Shown here piece by piece: positions 48,253 to 56,296 of a stretch of 64,000 bases of DNA. The stretch is taken from assembly GCA_021805565.1 (NCBI GenBank), contig JAJZFA010000033.1, forward strand, positions 124,001-188,000, written 5' to 3'. A program made the position numbers and the translations under genes. The notes beneath the pieces are model-generated. The model was not told the DNA's origin. It worked only from the letters and a program-made list of their open reading frames with translations, and ran no database searches. This DNA is from Pseudomonadota bacterium. Lineage in GTDB: Bacteria > Pseudomonadota > Alphaproteobacteria > Acetobacterales > Acetobacteraceae. Position 1 is the stretch's first letter. The number at the start of each line of letters is the position of its first letter.

Positions 48253-49575
48253 ATGGGCATTCAAAATTTTCCAGCATCTCTTCAGCCGATTATTCAACAA
48301 GGGTTTCTGGAGCGGGAGTTTTCGCAGGCACTGCGGTCGCGTCTCGGATATCGGGCGTGTGCGGACCGGGTCAAGATCGCGGTCGGTATCGGCGAGACGC
48401 TCACCAAAACCAGAGCGGGCCTGAAGCCTTCTGTTACGACCCCGCTTGCGCCAGCGAGCAACACAAATTTCGACAACGGATTGACGCCAACGACGTGGGG
48501 GGTTGAGCAGTACTCCATCACTATCAATCTTTATGCTGCGACGACCGACCTCAACGTGGTGACGGAGCGAGTTGGTATCGCCTCGCAGTTTCTACAGAAT
48601 GCCTACGTCAACGGCGAACAGGCGGCCCGCAGTCTAGACGAACTGAGCCGTAATGCGCTGTTCGGCGCTTATCTCGGTGGCAATACGCGCGTCCGGTCAA
48701 CACTCACCGCCGCTGGACCGACCGTTTCTGTCGATGACATTCGCGGCTTCCAGAACGTATTCGTCAATGGCATCCAGACGGCCGTGAGCGCCGGCAACCC
48801 CATGACGGTTACGATCGGCACCGATTTATACACGCTTATCGGAGCGACGCCGGATACGGTCAACCTTTCCACTTCGCCAACCGGCGTTTCGGGCATTCTG
48901 ACACTATCTGGGTCTGTAACAATTTCCGATGCCACGGCGGGCAACACGGTAACGGCTGCCAATGGTTCGACCATCGTCCGGGCTTCAGATCGCGGGAATA
49001 CTTCTCTGATCACCGCATCCGACACATTGACGATGTCGAATCTTCTGGATGCGGTCGCCGCACTGCGATTGAACGCGGTTCCCGAAATCGATGGGGCCTA
49101 TAATTGTTACCTCGATCCGGTTTCGTCGCGTCAACTTTTTGCCGATCCCGATTTCAAGCAACTTTTCCAGGGTGCGACCTCTGCCAATCAGGTTTTCAAA
49201 AAGGGAATGACCAACGACTTTCTGGGCCTTCGCTTTGTTCCGACAACCGAGGCGTTTGTCCAGCCGCATCCCACGTTGCCCGGGCTAATGGTTCGCCGGC
49301 CCGTCATCTGCGGCCAGGGTGCATTGATCGAGGGCGACTTCGCCGGCATGGCGTCGAGCGATATCGCGCCCGCCGATTCAATCGTCACACTGGTCGATGG
49401 CATTGCCATGGTAACCCGCGAGGCGATCGACCGGTTGCAACAAATCATCGCTCAATCCTGGTATTGGATTGGTGGCTATTGCGCGCCAACGGATACGACA
49501 ACCAACCCAACCACGGTGCCAACCGCGACCAATGCAGCTTATAAGCGGGCTGTTATTGTAGAACATATCGGATAA
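48253..49575 (+). CDS. Major capsid protein (HK97-like fold, N4-gp56-like)
   Basis: 440 residues, the expected place and size for the major head protein. 'EREFSQALRSRLGYRACAD', 'YSITINLYAATTDLNVVTERVGIASQFLQNAYVNGEQAARSLDEL' and 'NALFGAYLGGNTRVRS' resemble the N-terminal part of N4 gp56-type capsid proteins. Residues about 180-255 form a Thr/Val/Gly-rich beta segment ('GTDLYTLIGATPDTVNLSTS' ... 'SGSVTISDATAGNTVTAANG'), probably an inserted decoration domain. The C-terminal half ('YNCYLDPVSSRQLFADPDF', 'IIAQSWYWIGGYCAPTD') returns to the capsid pattern. No cleavage site or protease is evident. Confidence 0.78.
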   Translation: MGIQNFPASLQPIIQQGFLEREFSQALRSRLGYRACADRVKIAVGIGETLTKTRAGLKPSVTTPLAPASNTNFDNGLTPTTWGVEQYSITINLYAATTDLNVVTERVGIASQFLQNAYVNGEQAARSLDELSRNALFGAYLGGNTRVRSTLTAAGPTVSVDDIRGFQNVFVNGIQTAVSAGNPMTVTIGTDLYTLIGATPDTVNLSTSPTGVSGILTLSGSVTISDATAGNTVTAANGSTIVRASDRGNTSLITASDTLTMSNLLDAVAALRLNAVPEIDGAYNCYLDPVSSRQLFADPDFKQLFQGATSANQVFKKGMTNDFLGLRFVPTTEAFVQPHPTLPGLMVRRPVICGQGALIEGDFAGMASSDIAPADSIVTLVDGIAMVTREAIDRLQQIIAQSWYWIGGYCAPTDTTTNPTTVPTATNAAYKRAVIVEHIG

Positions 49576-49599
49576 TACGGACAAAAGAGCAATAGTAAC

Positions 49600-49908
49600 A
49601 TGTCGAACGGCTCAGTTAGTCTCTTCCGGCCATCCGGTACTGCCACTTTATCGGTTACAAATACATCGGCGAACACGGCGCTGCCGCCAGGCGGAGATGC
49701 TATCGTCGTCACCAACACAATGGCCAGCTTGGCGTATATCCGATTCGGATCTGATTCCAGTGTCATAGCCTCCACGTCGGACATGCCAATTTTGCCCGCC
49801 AGCAAACTTATCCTGGCAGTTAACAGTCTGATCACTCACGCGGCGGCGATATCGCCGGCCGGGTCCGGATCCGTCTTGTTCAGCCGCGGCGACGGATCGA
49901 TCGTTTGA
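49600..49908 (+). CDS. Small phage structural protein, beta-rich (possible decoration protein)
   Basis: 102 residues, low in charge and rich in Ser, Thr, Ala and Ile ('TATLSVTNTSANTALPPGGD', 'SLAYIRFGSDSSVIASTSDM'), suggesting a small beta-sandwich. It follows the capsid gene and ends by overlapping the next gene (TTGA), in the place where decoration or fibre-type head proteins are usually found. The assignment is by position only. Confidence 0.6.
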   Translation: MSNGSVSLFRPSGTATLSVTNTSANTALPPGGDAIVVTNTMASLAYIRFGSDSSVIASTSDMPILPASKLILAVNSLITHAAAISPAGSGSVLFSRGDGSIV

Positions 49909-50285
49909 ACCCGCTGACCGAAGCCGAACTGGTCGATTTACGCCGCTTTTGTGGCTATCCGGCCTACGGTGCGGCGCCGACCGGCATGCAATCGTGGCGT
50001 TACTTTCAGGTTTATGGGTTGCTGGAATTTCGCCTCAACAATCTGTCCATCGCGGAGGTCGCCATTGCCAGGCGATACCTGGCAAGTCTGACCTCGCTAG
50101 AGTTCGCGGTAGCCAGCACTTCGGACAATCTAGATACGGATCAGGCATCGATGTGGAGCAGAAACAAGAACGAACTAGCAGACCGGATTCGGCTATTCGA
50201 CGGATGGCGGACACGTTTATGTGGATTTCTCGGCGTCCCGCCGGGTCCCGCGATGCCAAATGCCTCTCCGCCTCTGGTTGTTTAG
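49905..50285 (+). CDS. Phage head-tail connector/neck protein (probable)
   Basis: 126 residues starting 'MNPLTEAELVDLRRFCGYPA' from a TTG overlapping the previous stop. Helical, with 'SIAEVAIARRYLASLTSLE' and 'MWSRNKNELADRIRLFDGWRTRLCGFLGVPPGP', a layout I associate with small connector proteins between capsid and tail genes. Order and size support a head-completion role; the family is not named here. Confidence 0.6.
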   Translation: MNPLTEAELVDLRRFCGYPAYGAAPTGMQSWRYFQVYGLLEFRLNNLSIAEVAIARRYLASLTSLEFAVASTSDNLDTDQASMWSRNKNELADRIRLFDGWRTRLCGFLGVPPGPAMPNASPPLVV

Positions 50286-50287
50286 CG

Positions 50288-50932
50288 ATGGACGGGCAAA
50301 AACTACAGGATCGATTATACCTTGGCCTTGGGGCTTCCGCCCGGCATATCGGGCGGCAGGCAGACGCTTTCCGCCCGAAAGGGCCCTTACAGCCGCTGCA
50401 CAAGGCAAACCGGTTTCTAAGATTGCCCGCGACCTTTGTGTCCGCGAAAGGCAACAGCGGGCGCACAAATCTATTTGGCGACCCACTATGGTACGGCATA
50501 TTCGACGCAAGCTATACCCGTCCGGGTGACTATATTGTTCTTGAGAGCGGGACGTACTTTATTGTGTCGCAGGAGCCTCTTTTGCCTGTTCTGTGCGTCA
50601 AAGCCAACCGCACAATTTCCATTGTACAGCCCAATGTGCAGTCTGGACCGGCCGGGAATGCTTACGGAGGCTTCACCTCGGGCGGCTACGCGACATTGAT
50701 CGATGCCTGGCCGGCGAGTGTCCTTGGAGAGAACCGCACAAGTGCTTCATCGGTCGATTTGCCTACGGATCAGGCGGTTCCTTATTGGAACATTTTACTC
50801 CCAGGCCTGGCGTATCCTGTCGTCTCACCGGGCGACAGGATTACCGACGACCTCGGCCGATCCGCGATCGTAGCCGGAACCGAGCTCTCCGACCTGGGAT
50901 GGCGCATAAGCGCAAAGATGGCGACAGCATAG
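50288..50932 (+). CDS. Phage head-closure/neck protein (probable)
   Basis: 214 residues, ATG two bases after the preceding stop. N-terminal 'MDGQKLQDRLYLGLGASARH', then 'PLHKANRFLRLPATFVSAKG' and 'DASYTRPGDYIVLESGTYFIVSQEPLLPVLCVK', a beta-rich pattern like head-closure proteins that contact tail tubes. The gene lies between the connector and the larger neck gene, and its frame ends directly at the next start. No strong family hit can be claimed from memory. Confidence 0.6.
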   Translation: MDGQKLQDRLYLGLGASARHIGRQADAFRPKGPLQPLHKANRFLRLPATFVSAKGNSGRTNLFGDPLWYGIFDASYTRPGDYIVLESGTYFIVSQEPLLPVLCVKANRTISIVQPNVQSGPAGNAYGGFTSGGYATLIDAWPASVLGENRTSASSVDLPTDQAVPYWNILLPGLAYPVVSPGDRITDDLGRSAIVAGTELSDLGWRISAKMATA

Positions 50933-51742
50933 ATGGCCGACATTTCCGACGTCGAGGACGCAATCGCGAATATCATTACGGACATATTATATCCCGAAGG
51001 GTCATCCCAGGCTAGCATCGTTGGTGCACTTTGCCGTGTTTATCGCGGTTGGCCAAACGCTGGGACGCTAAATGGCGATCTGAGTGCCGGTGTGGTGAAC
51101 GTTACGGTTATGAGCGATAATGAATCGGGCCGTACCACGACCCGGTATCTGCCGGAATGGCAGACTGACACAGTAGTTCCCGGTATCGTGGCTAGCTCGT
51201 CTGGCCAGACGATTACAATATCGGGCAGCCCTGCTCTTGGCGATGTTGCCGGCGTTCTGGTGGATGGATCGGCTTTCGCCTATCGCATCCAAGAAGGCGA
51301 CACCACCTTTTCGGTCGCCTCGAACCTGGCGCTTGCTATTCAGACCAGCCATCAGGCTCTCGCGCAGGGATTTACAATTGTGGTTCCGGGCGCTGGTTCG
51401 ATCATGGCACGTGCCGTCACCGACCAAGCAACATCCTTCGAAAGCCGTCGCCAGGAAAAGGATGTGCGGATTGTCTGCTGGTGTGCCGCCCCGCCGATCC
51501 GCGATACGGTGGGGGCCGCGATCGACGCTGCGATGAACCGGTTGAGCTTTCTGGTCCTTGCGGACAACACGTGCGCCAGAATTGTATATCGGAGCACAGC
51601 GAGTTACGATCAGGCCCAAAATTCACTTCTTTACAGGCGAGATATCGTGTATTCAATTGAATATGCGACAATATTACAGTCAAGACTACCATCCATGATT
51701 TTCGGTGCCAGCGCAATAAATGGCGATACTATTTACGGGTAG
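50933..51742 (+). CDS. Phage neck/tail-completion protein (probable)
   Basis: 269 residues, starting 'MADISDVEDAIANIITDILYP' immediately after the previous stop. The middle repeats strand-like segments ('SSGQTITISGSPALGDVAGVLVDG', 'AYRIQEGDTTFSVASNLALAI'), and the C-terminal part 'SLLYRRDIVYSIEYATI' resembles the ending of tail-terminator proteins. Position before the sheath gene suggests the tail terminator or a neck role; the assignment is by context. Confidence 0.6.
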   Translation: MADISDVEDAIANIITDILYPEGSSQASIVGALCRVYRGWPNAGTLNGDLSAGVVNVTVMSDNESGRTTTRYLPEWQTDTVVPGIVASSSGQTITISGSPALGDVAGVLVDGSAFAYRIQEGDTTFSVASNLALAIQTSHQALAQGFTIVVPGAGSIMARAVTDQATSFESRRQEKDVRIVCWCAAPPIRDTVGAAIDAAMNRLSFLVLADNTCARIVYRSTASYDQAQNSLLYRRDIVYSIEYATILQSRLPSMIFGASAINGDTIYG

Positions 51743-51751
51743 GTATATACG

Positions 51752-51901
51752 ATGACACATCTCCTGGTGGTTGCAAGGCCATTTTTAAATTTTCAGCGGG
51801 GCGATATAATTGCCGACGCAACGAAAATATCCTCGATAATGTCGAGCGAACATCGAAAATTTATCATAAGTGTCGCGCCATCCAACGCGGCTAAGGGGTA
51901 A
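51752..51901 (+). CDS. Small phage protein, 49 residues, between neck and sheath genes
   Basis: ATG at 51752, 49 codons, ending six bases before the sheath start: it begins MTHLLVVARPFLNF and ends PSNAAKG. The pattern 'LVVARPF...GD.I.D...I......H..F...V' is a compact alpha/beta unit, and the tight packing between two phage genes with no other ORF in the space supports it as real. It is short enough to be missed by length cut-offs. Function unknown; probably a tail or neck accessory. Confidence 0.6.
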   Translation: MTHLLVVARPFLNFQRGDIIADATKISSIMSSEHRKFIISVAPSNAAKG

Positions 51902-51906
51902 ACTTC

Positions 51907-53469
51907 ATGCCAATATCCCAGCAAGGGAATGTTAATACGACATCCCTGATTGTACCTGATTTGTATGTGCAGATCGTATCGCCGCAAAACCTCGTTCTAA
52001 ACGGTGTTCCGACGAATATAATCGGTGTCGTTGGTTCGGCGTCTTGGGGTCCTGTCAACGAGCCCGCCATCGTTGCCACGATGGCGGACTATGCCCGGCA
52101 ATTCGGAGGTATCGTTCCCCGGAAATACGATATGGGCACACAGGTCGCCACCGCGGTACAGCAAGGGGCGCAAAATTTTCGCTGTGTGCGCATCACGGAC
52201 GGCACCGACACGGCCGCGGCGACCGCTGTTCCCGGATCGAATGCGACGTTTACCGCGATTCATACCGGTTCTCTGGGCAATAACGTTACCCTGACGCTAG
52301 GTGACGGGTCCCAACCCAATACTTGGATGCTGACCGTAATGCTTCCGGGATTCCTGCCGGAGGTCTATGATGGCCTGACGGGGAATGGCGCACCGTTTTG
52401 GTCGGGATTGGCAGCCGCCGTTAATTCAGGGCTTGGTCCCCAGCGTGGGCCTTCCCAGTTGATTATCGCGAGTGCAGGCGGAACGACCGCCTCCCCTGCC
52501 CCATTTTCGCTGACGCTAGGGGCGTCCAGCGCTGGCACCGATGGCGCATCTCAGGTTGGCAGCGGCCAATTGATTGGCGCCGACACCGCTGGCCGCTCGG
52601 GGATGTACGCGTTGCGTGGGCAGCGATGCGGAATTGGCATTCTGACCGACTGCGACGACAGCACCACCTGGAGCACCCAGGCTGCGTTCGGGTTGGACGA
52701 AGGTATCTACATGATCCTGACGACCCCCGCCGGCGACACGATCGCCAACGCGGTGACAACGATCGGACAGGCGGGCTTAAACAGCTACGCCGCGAAGCTG
52801 ATGTTCGGCGATTGGCTATGGTGGCAAGATCAGGCCAATAACACCGTGCGGCTCGTTTCGCCGCAAGGCTTCGCGGCCGGACGATTGGCGAACCTGTCAC
52901 CCGAGCAATCGAGCCTAAATAAGCAAATTTATGGCATCCTCGGGAGCCAGCGAACAGGCACTCCAAAATCCGGACAAAATACGACGTATGCATCGGCGGA
53001 TTTGGGAGCGATACTTGGCGCCGGACTTGACGTCATTAGTAATCCGCAGCCAGGCGGTTCTTACTGGGGCGTCCGGGGCGGTAATAATACCTCGTCGAAT
53101 GCTGCAACGGATGGCGATAACTACACACGTTTAACCAATTACATTGCGGAGACTCTTTCCGCCGGCATGGGTCAGTATGTCGGTCAGGTGATCAACACCA
53201 ATCTGTTTCAACAGATAAGGTCCACGCAGTTGTCATTTCTCAACAATATGTTCCGGCAAGGCTTGCTGGGGAGTACCGATGGTTCGCTTCCTTTCAGCGT
53301 CATCTGCGATGCCAGCAACAATCCGCCTTCCCGCACCGGTCTTGGATACGTACAGTCCGACGCCCAGGTCCAGTATCAGGCAATCAATGAGCGGTTCATC
53401 GTGAACGTCGAGGGCGGACAAACAGTCCAGGTCTCGATGCAAACACTGCCCACGGGTCAAGTTAGTTAG
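51907..53469 (+). CDS. Contractile tail sheath protein
   Basis: 520 residues, the longest completely contained phage gene. N-terminal 'NTTSLIVPDLYVQIVSPQ' is the sheath lead; 'GVVGSASWGPVNEPAIVATMADYARQFGG' is the typical 'G..G.A..GP.N.P..V.....F...FGG' sheath block. 'AAKLMFGDWLWWQDQANNTVRLVSPQGFAAGRLANLSPEQSS' and 'QYVGQVINTNLFQQIRSTQLSFLNNMFRQGLL' in the C-terminal half are conserved among Mu/P2-like sheaths. Its presence defines the prophage tail as contractile (myovirus morphology). Confidence 0.92.
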   Translation: MPISQQGNVNTTSLIVPDLYVQIVSPQNLVLNGVPTNIIGVVGSASWGPVNEPAIVATMADYARQFGGIVPRKYDMGTQVATAVQQGAQNFRCVRITDGTDTAAATAVPGSNATFTAIHTGSLGNNVTLTLGDGSQPNTWMLTVMLPGFLPEVYDGLTGNGAPFWSGLAAAVNSGLGPQRGPSQLIIASAGGTTASPAPFSLTLGASSAGTDGASQVGSGQLIGADTAGRSGMYALRGQRCGIGILTDCDDSTTWSTQAAFGLDEGIYMILTTPAGDTIANAVTTIGQAGLNSYAAKLMFGDWLWWQDQANNTVRLVSPQGFAAGRLANLSPEQSSLNKQIYGILGSQRTGTPKSGQNTTYASADLGAILGAGLDVISNPQPGGSYWGVRGGNNTSSNAATDGDNYTRLTNYIAETLSAGMGQYVGQVINTNLFQQIRSTQLSFLNNMFRQGLLGSTDGSLPFSVICDASNNPPSRTGLGYVQSDAQVQYQAINERFIVNVEGGQTVQVSMQTLPTGQVS

Positions 53470-53481
53470 GGGTTCATAAAA

Positions 53482-53910
53482 ATGGCAGTGACAGCATTCT
53501 CGATCGGACGGGATACGCAACTCGTCGTGATGGGTCCATCCGGTCGCGTCGATATCAGCCACGTTACAAGCTTTGAGAGCCGCCAATTAACCAGTTCTGT
53601 GCGGGTGAACAGGCTGGATGGCAGCCAATTGGGTGCCGAACTTCCCAAGGGATGGGAAGGCAGTTTCGACGCCGAACGGGGGACGTCCGCACTCGATGAC
53701 TTCATCTCTACCGTCGAACAAAATTTTTACAATGGCGGGGGCACCCAACCCTGCACGATGTATCAATATATCACCGAGACTGACAGTTCGGTTTCAACAT
53801 ATCAGTTCGACGGAGTGGTATTTAAGCTTGCCAGTGCCGGAGCATGGAAAGGCGACGCCAGCGTGAAGCAGAAACTGGAATTTTATGCGACGAGGAAGAA
53901 GCGCATCTGA
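53482..53910 (+). CDS. Phage tail tube protein
   Basis: 142 residues, matching tube proteins of contractile tails in size and position directly after the sheath. 'SRQLTSSVRVNRLDGSQLGAELPKGWEGSFDAERG' and 'TYQFDGVVFKLASAGAWKGDASVKQKLEFYATRKK' are beta-strand patterns common to small tube proteins. The stop codon overlaps the chaperone start (TGATG). Confidence 0.85.
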   Translation: MAVTAFSIGRDTQLVVMGPSGRVDISHVTSFESRQLTSSVRVNRLDGSQLGAELPKGWEGSFDAERGTSALDDFISTVEQNFYNGGGTQPCTMYQYITETDSSVSTYQFDGVVFKLASAGAWKGDASVKQKLEFYATRKKRI

Positions 53911-54269
53911 TGACACCTTCAGAAGCAATCATCGGACATTCGATCAGAACCGTCGGGATCGTTGACAGCAAGGGACGTCGTCTGACGGTCCGTCGATTAC
54001 GGGCACTCGACACCTTGCGCCTTTTCAAAGCGGCCGGACCCGCGCTTGCGCTAAACGAATCCTGGCTGTCGATGGCAGCCCTTGCATTCGCGATCGAGGC
54101 GATTGACGACGTTCCGGTTCCATCTCCCGCCACGGAGTCCCAAATTGAAAGCCTGATCGAGCGGTTGGGCGACGAGGGGTTGGCGGCTGTTGCAGATGCG
54201 CTAAGGGATAACGATGGAAATCCGGATGCGAAGATAACCGTGGGAAACTTGCCCGGCATCCCGTGCTGA
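53910..54269 (+). CDS. Tail assembly chaperone, short form (gpG-like)
   Basis: 119 residues in the zero frame: 'LTVRRLRALDTLRLFKAAGPALALNE', then 'AALAFAIEAIDDVPVPSPA', 'LIERLGDEGLAAVADAL'. Tail assembly chaperones coat the tape-measure protein and recruit tube subunits. They are commonly expressed as a short form and a -1 frameshift-extended form; here the heptamer GGGAAAC at 54242-54248, aligned to the reading frame as G GGA AAC, sits seven codons before this form's stop. Confidence 0.85.
   Translation: MTPSEAIIGHSIRTVGIVDSKGRRLTVRRLRALDTLRLFKAAGPALALNESWLSMAALAFAIEAIDDVPVPSPATESQIESLIERLGDEGLAAVADALRDNDGNPDAKITVGNLPGIPC
54242..54248 (+). other. Programmed -1 ribosomal frameshift site (G GGA AAC)
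   Basis: Zero-frame codons are GTG GGA AAC; the X XXY YYZ rule is satisfied exactly. A slip by one base continues as CTT GCC CGG and is open to the TGA at 54431. Lambda uses GGGAAAG at the equivalent gene junction. Confidence 0.75.
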
Positions 54270-54433
54270 TCGACTGCCTGTACCTTATCCGGAACGGGGT
54301 GCCATTCGACGTAACGTTTTCCCTGAGCAGCACAGAACGAGCAGCCTATGTCATCGCGATCGGTTCGCTCGACGGGCACGTATTCGACTGGTCTGCTTTC
54401 GCCTGGACACAGCCGGCGGCAAGCACCGGATGA
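54248..54433 (+). CDS. -1 frame extension of the tail chaperone (gpT-like part of gpGT)
   Basis: The -1 frame from the slippery site encodes 61 residues ('LARHPVLIDCLYLIRNGVPF', later 'YVIAIGSLDGHVFDWSAF') and ends at 54433. Read from the chaperone start, the fusion would have about 174 residues. An internal GTG at 54263 could also start it separately as a 56-residue protein, but this would require a weak start inside the overlap. The strand/helix pattern 'RNGVPFDVTFSLSSTERAAYVIAIGSLDG' is consistent with extended chaperones of Mu/P2-like phages. The next small ORF starts ATGA-overlapped at 54430. Confidence 0.72.
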   Translation, partial: LARHPVLIDCLYLIRNGVPFDVTFSLSSTERAAYVIAIGSLDGHVFDWSAFAWTQPAASTG

Positions 54434-54570
54434 CGTCCAAAACGATCTGGAGCTACGATGCAAACGCCGGTTCGAAGTGGCGTAACCCCGTCAATGACCC
54501 GGTTCCTGGGCCTACGGAAGGTATTCCGATTTCAAAAATATTCCCTAGCTCCCACACCTATTGCCAATAT
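54430..54570 (+). CDS. Doubtful 46-codon ORF at the tape-measure position
   Basis: ATG overlaps the preceding stop (ATGA), as expected for the tape-measure gene, and begins MTSKTIWSYDANAG. The frame closes after 46 codons. It could be the start of a truncated tape-measure gene or a chance ORF. No similarity recognised. Confidence 0.25.
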
Positions 54571-54913
54571 TAAGTTGCAGCGCGGCGGTGTGAATATTCC
54601 GGGACCCACTCGCTCAAAGCGGGCCGCTCTTTTACCGCATTCAGTCACGGGTGGCGTTCGCGACCTAGCAACGTTCCGCCCTCCCCCCTCAATGGGCCGC
54701 CTGCCGGGCAACAACGCCACCGGCAACGGAATTTCCGCCCACGTTGCCAAACGGCAAGAAACAGTGGCGACCGATGCAGGTGGGCGACGTACTCGGCCAC
54801 CAAGCCATAATTCCACAATTATGAGCCGCACGATCCTGGGACCTGCCCGAGCGCCACGTGCCACGCTGAGGGGTGCGGTGTTCCAGAGTAGTATAAATCG
54901 CTCTATATTTGTC
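54571..54913. other. Segment without a convincing gene where a tape-measure gene is expected
   Basis: The plus frame from 54458 is open through this stretch but its translation (rich in Arg, Pro, Ser) lacks the hydrophobic heptad pattern of phage tail length-determining proteins and changes character at 54914. The minus strand also has an open frame (54532-55062) with the same low-complexity look. Deletion or replacement of the tape-measure gene is possible. Confidence 0.5.
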
Positions 54914-55309
54914 ATGGCGAAGTCCGACCTGGACCGAACGACTGGTTTCGCGCCGCCGCGATCCGCTGCGGAACCATCCGCCGGCCTTGTGTCGCCCGCG
55001 GCGGCACAAGCGGTGCCGTATCCGGCAACCGATCGCCGGCCAGCCGCTGGGTCCCCAACCACGCCGCAGCCATTCGCGTTCCGATTTGGTTCTCCTGGTT
55101 CTACGCCTATATCCGCCGCGGATAGTTCTGGAGCAGCTGATTACGGTATCCCTCCGGCCCCCCAAACTGGGATGTTACACATTGATGGGACAGCACTGGG
55201 ACGATGGACGGTCCAGCACCTGGAACGCACTCTGGGAAGGCCGTCAACAGGTATGACCGGGGTGGACCCGCGCGCCACCCTACCCAGAAGCCGGGTTGCG
55301 CCGTTCTGA
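54914..55309 (+). CDS. Small phage tail-region protein of unknown function
   Basis: 131 residues from the ATG at 54914 ('MAKSDLDRTTGFAPPRSAAE'), with a long Pro/Ala/Ser-rich N-terminal part followed by a compact C-terminal motif 'GMLHIDGTALGRWTVQHLER' and 'RPSTGMTGVDPRATLPRS'. The DG..LGRW...HL....RP..G.TG.DPR layout looks like real conserved coding sequence of tail-region proteins. The frame is open upstream to 54458, but the character of the translation changes at 54914. It precedes the U-like tail gene by 42 bases. Confidence 0.6.
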   Translation: MAKSDLDRTTGFAPPRSAAEPSAGLVSPAAAQAVPYPATDRRPAAGSPTTPQPFAFRFGSPGSTPISAADSSGAADYGIPPAPQTGMLHIDGTALGRWTVQHLERTLGRPSTGMTGVDPRATLPRSRVAPF

Positions 55310-55351
55310 GAACCGACCCGATACACGACTCAACCACCTTGGAAGCCCCTC

Positions 55352-56077
55352 GTGCAAGACTCTCCTATTCAAATTGGGACTTTGAGCCTGAATGGCTTCG
55401 AAATCCCGCCATCCGTGCGATTTGGAGGTCGCTACAGGCTTGCTGTCCACACCTTGTACGGCGGAGGACGCCTAATTGAGCAGCTAGGGCCGGACGATGG
55501 CGACATCACATTCGAAGGAACATTCACAGGTCCTGAAGCCGAATTGCGGTTTCGTGCATTCGATGCGTTACGGCTTTCAGGCGACGTTGTTTGGCTGGCC
55601 TGGACGTCATTCAGACGCCTGGTAATCGTAAAAAGCTTTGAGGCGGACTACCACAGTCCGTGGTGGATTCCTTATAGGATATGCTGTGTTGTTTATGTTC
55701 AACCCAGCCCGTTAGCCCTGCTCGCGTCCAGTATCGCGGCATCGATAACGTCAGACCTTGGCGCCGCGCTGTCTTTTGCCACGGCATCGCCGGTATCGCT
55801 CACGCCACTCCAGACCGCTCTTTCCGCTTCCAATGCCTTCACGGTCGGCACATCCAATCAAATGCAGGCAGCATCGGTGACTGCCGAAACACTAGCCGCG
55901 ATCAACCAGCAGATCGCGTTGCAGGGCAGCATAGTCATGGGGGCGATCGGCCCAAGCATGGACCCAGCGAGCCTGCCCGGCGCCCTGGCTTTAGCCGCGG
56001 CAAGCGCGGGCACATTAGCAAACGCAGTCAACACCGGGTCATATGTCGGTCGGATCGGCATCAATCTTAACAGCTAA
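55352..56077 (+). CDS. Phage tail / baseplate hub-associated protein (gpU-position)
   Basis: 241 residues from GTG. 'FEIPPSVRFGGRYRLAVHTL' and 'GGGRLIEQLGPDDGDITFEG' match the lead of DNA-circularisation/gpU-type tail proteins (the 'GG.R.......G......F.G.F.G..A..R...' pattern). The C-terminal half is Ala/Ser-rich and helical. Lies between the unknown tail protein and the X-like protein, consistent with P2/Mu-like order. Confidence 0.7.
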   Translation: MQDSPIQIGTLSLNGFEIPPSVRFGGRYRLAVHTLYGGGRLIEQLGPDDGDITFEGTFTGPEAELRFRAFDALRLSGDVVWLAWTSFRRLVIVKSFEADYHSPWWIPYRICCVVYVQPSPLALLASSIAASITSDLGAALSFATASPVSLTPLQTALSASNAFTVGTSNQMQAASVTAETLAAINQQIALQGSIVMGAIGPSMDPASLPGALALAAASAGTLANAVNTGSYVGRIGINLNS

Positions 56078-56087
56078 GGCCATCGCT

Positions 56088-56273
56088 TTGCGAAGCATCA
56101 CATGTACAGGCGGCAATTTGTTTGAGATCGCGGCCACACAACTTGGAAGCGCACTACAATGGATTAGCATCGCTAAAGTAAATAATATCACAGATCCAGT
56201 ACTAATCGGCCAAAACGTCGTCGTAATCCCGGCAATTTCGCCGGCATTCGCGGATGGCATCGGTCCGCAATAA
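56088..56273 (+). CDS. Phage tail protein X / LysM-like
   Basis: 61 residues from a TTG ten bases after the previous stop: 'RSITCTGGNLFEIAATQLGSALQWISIAKVNN' then 'DPVLIGQNVVVIPAISPAFADG'. This is the small LysM-like tail protein (P2 gpX type) that forms part of the hub. A longer frame to 56043 starts within the preceding gene and is less likely. Follows the U-like gene and precedes the D-like hub protein by 23 bases. Confidence 0.75.
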   Translation: MRSITCTGGNLFEIAATQLGSALQWISIAKVNNITDPVLIGQNVVVIPAISPAFADGIGPQ

Positions 56274-56296
56274 TAATACCCCAAGGTGACGAATCG

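Noticed and set aside
54532-55062. Minus-strand open frame in the tape-measure gap
   Set aside because: Translation is low-complexity, and all other prophage genes are on the plus strand; the opposite frame contains a more convincing C-terminal motif.
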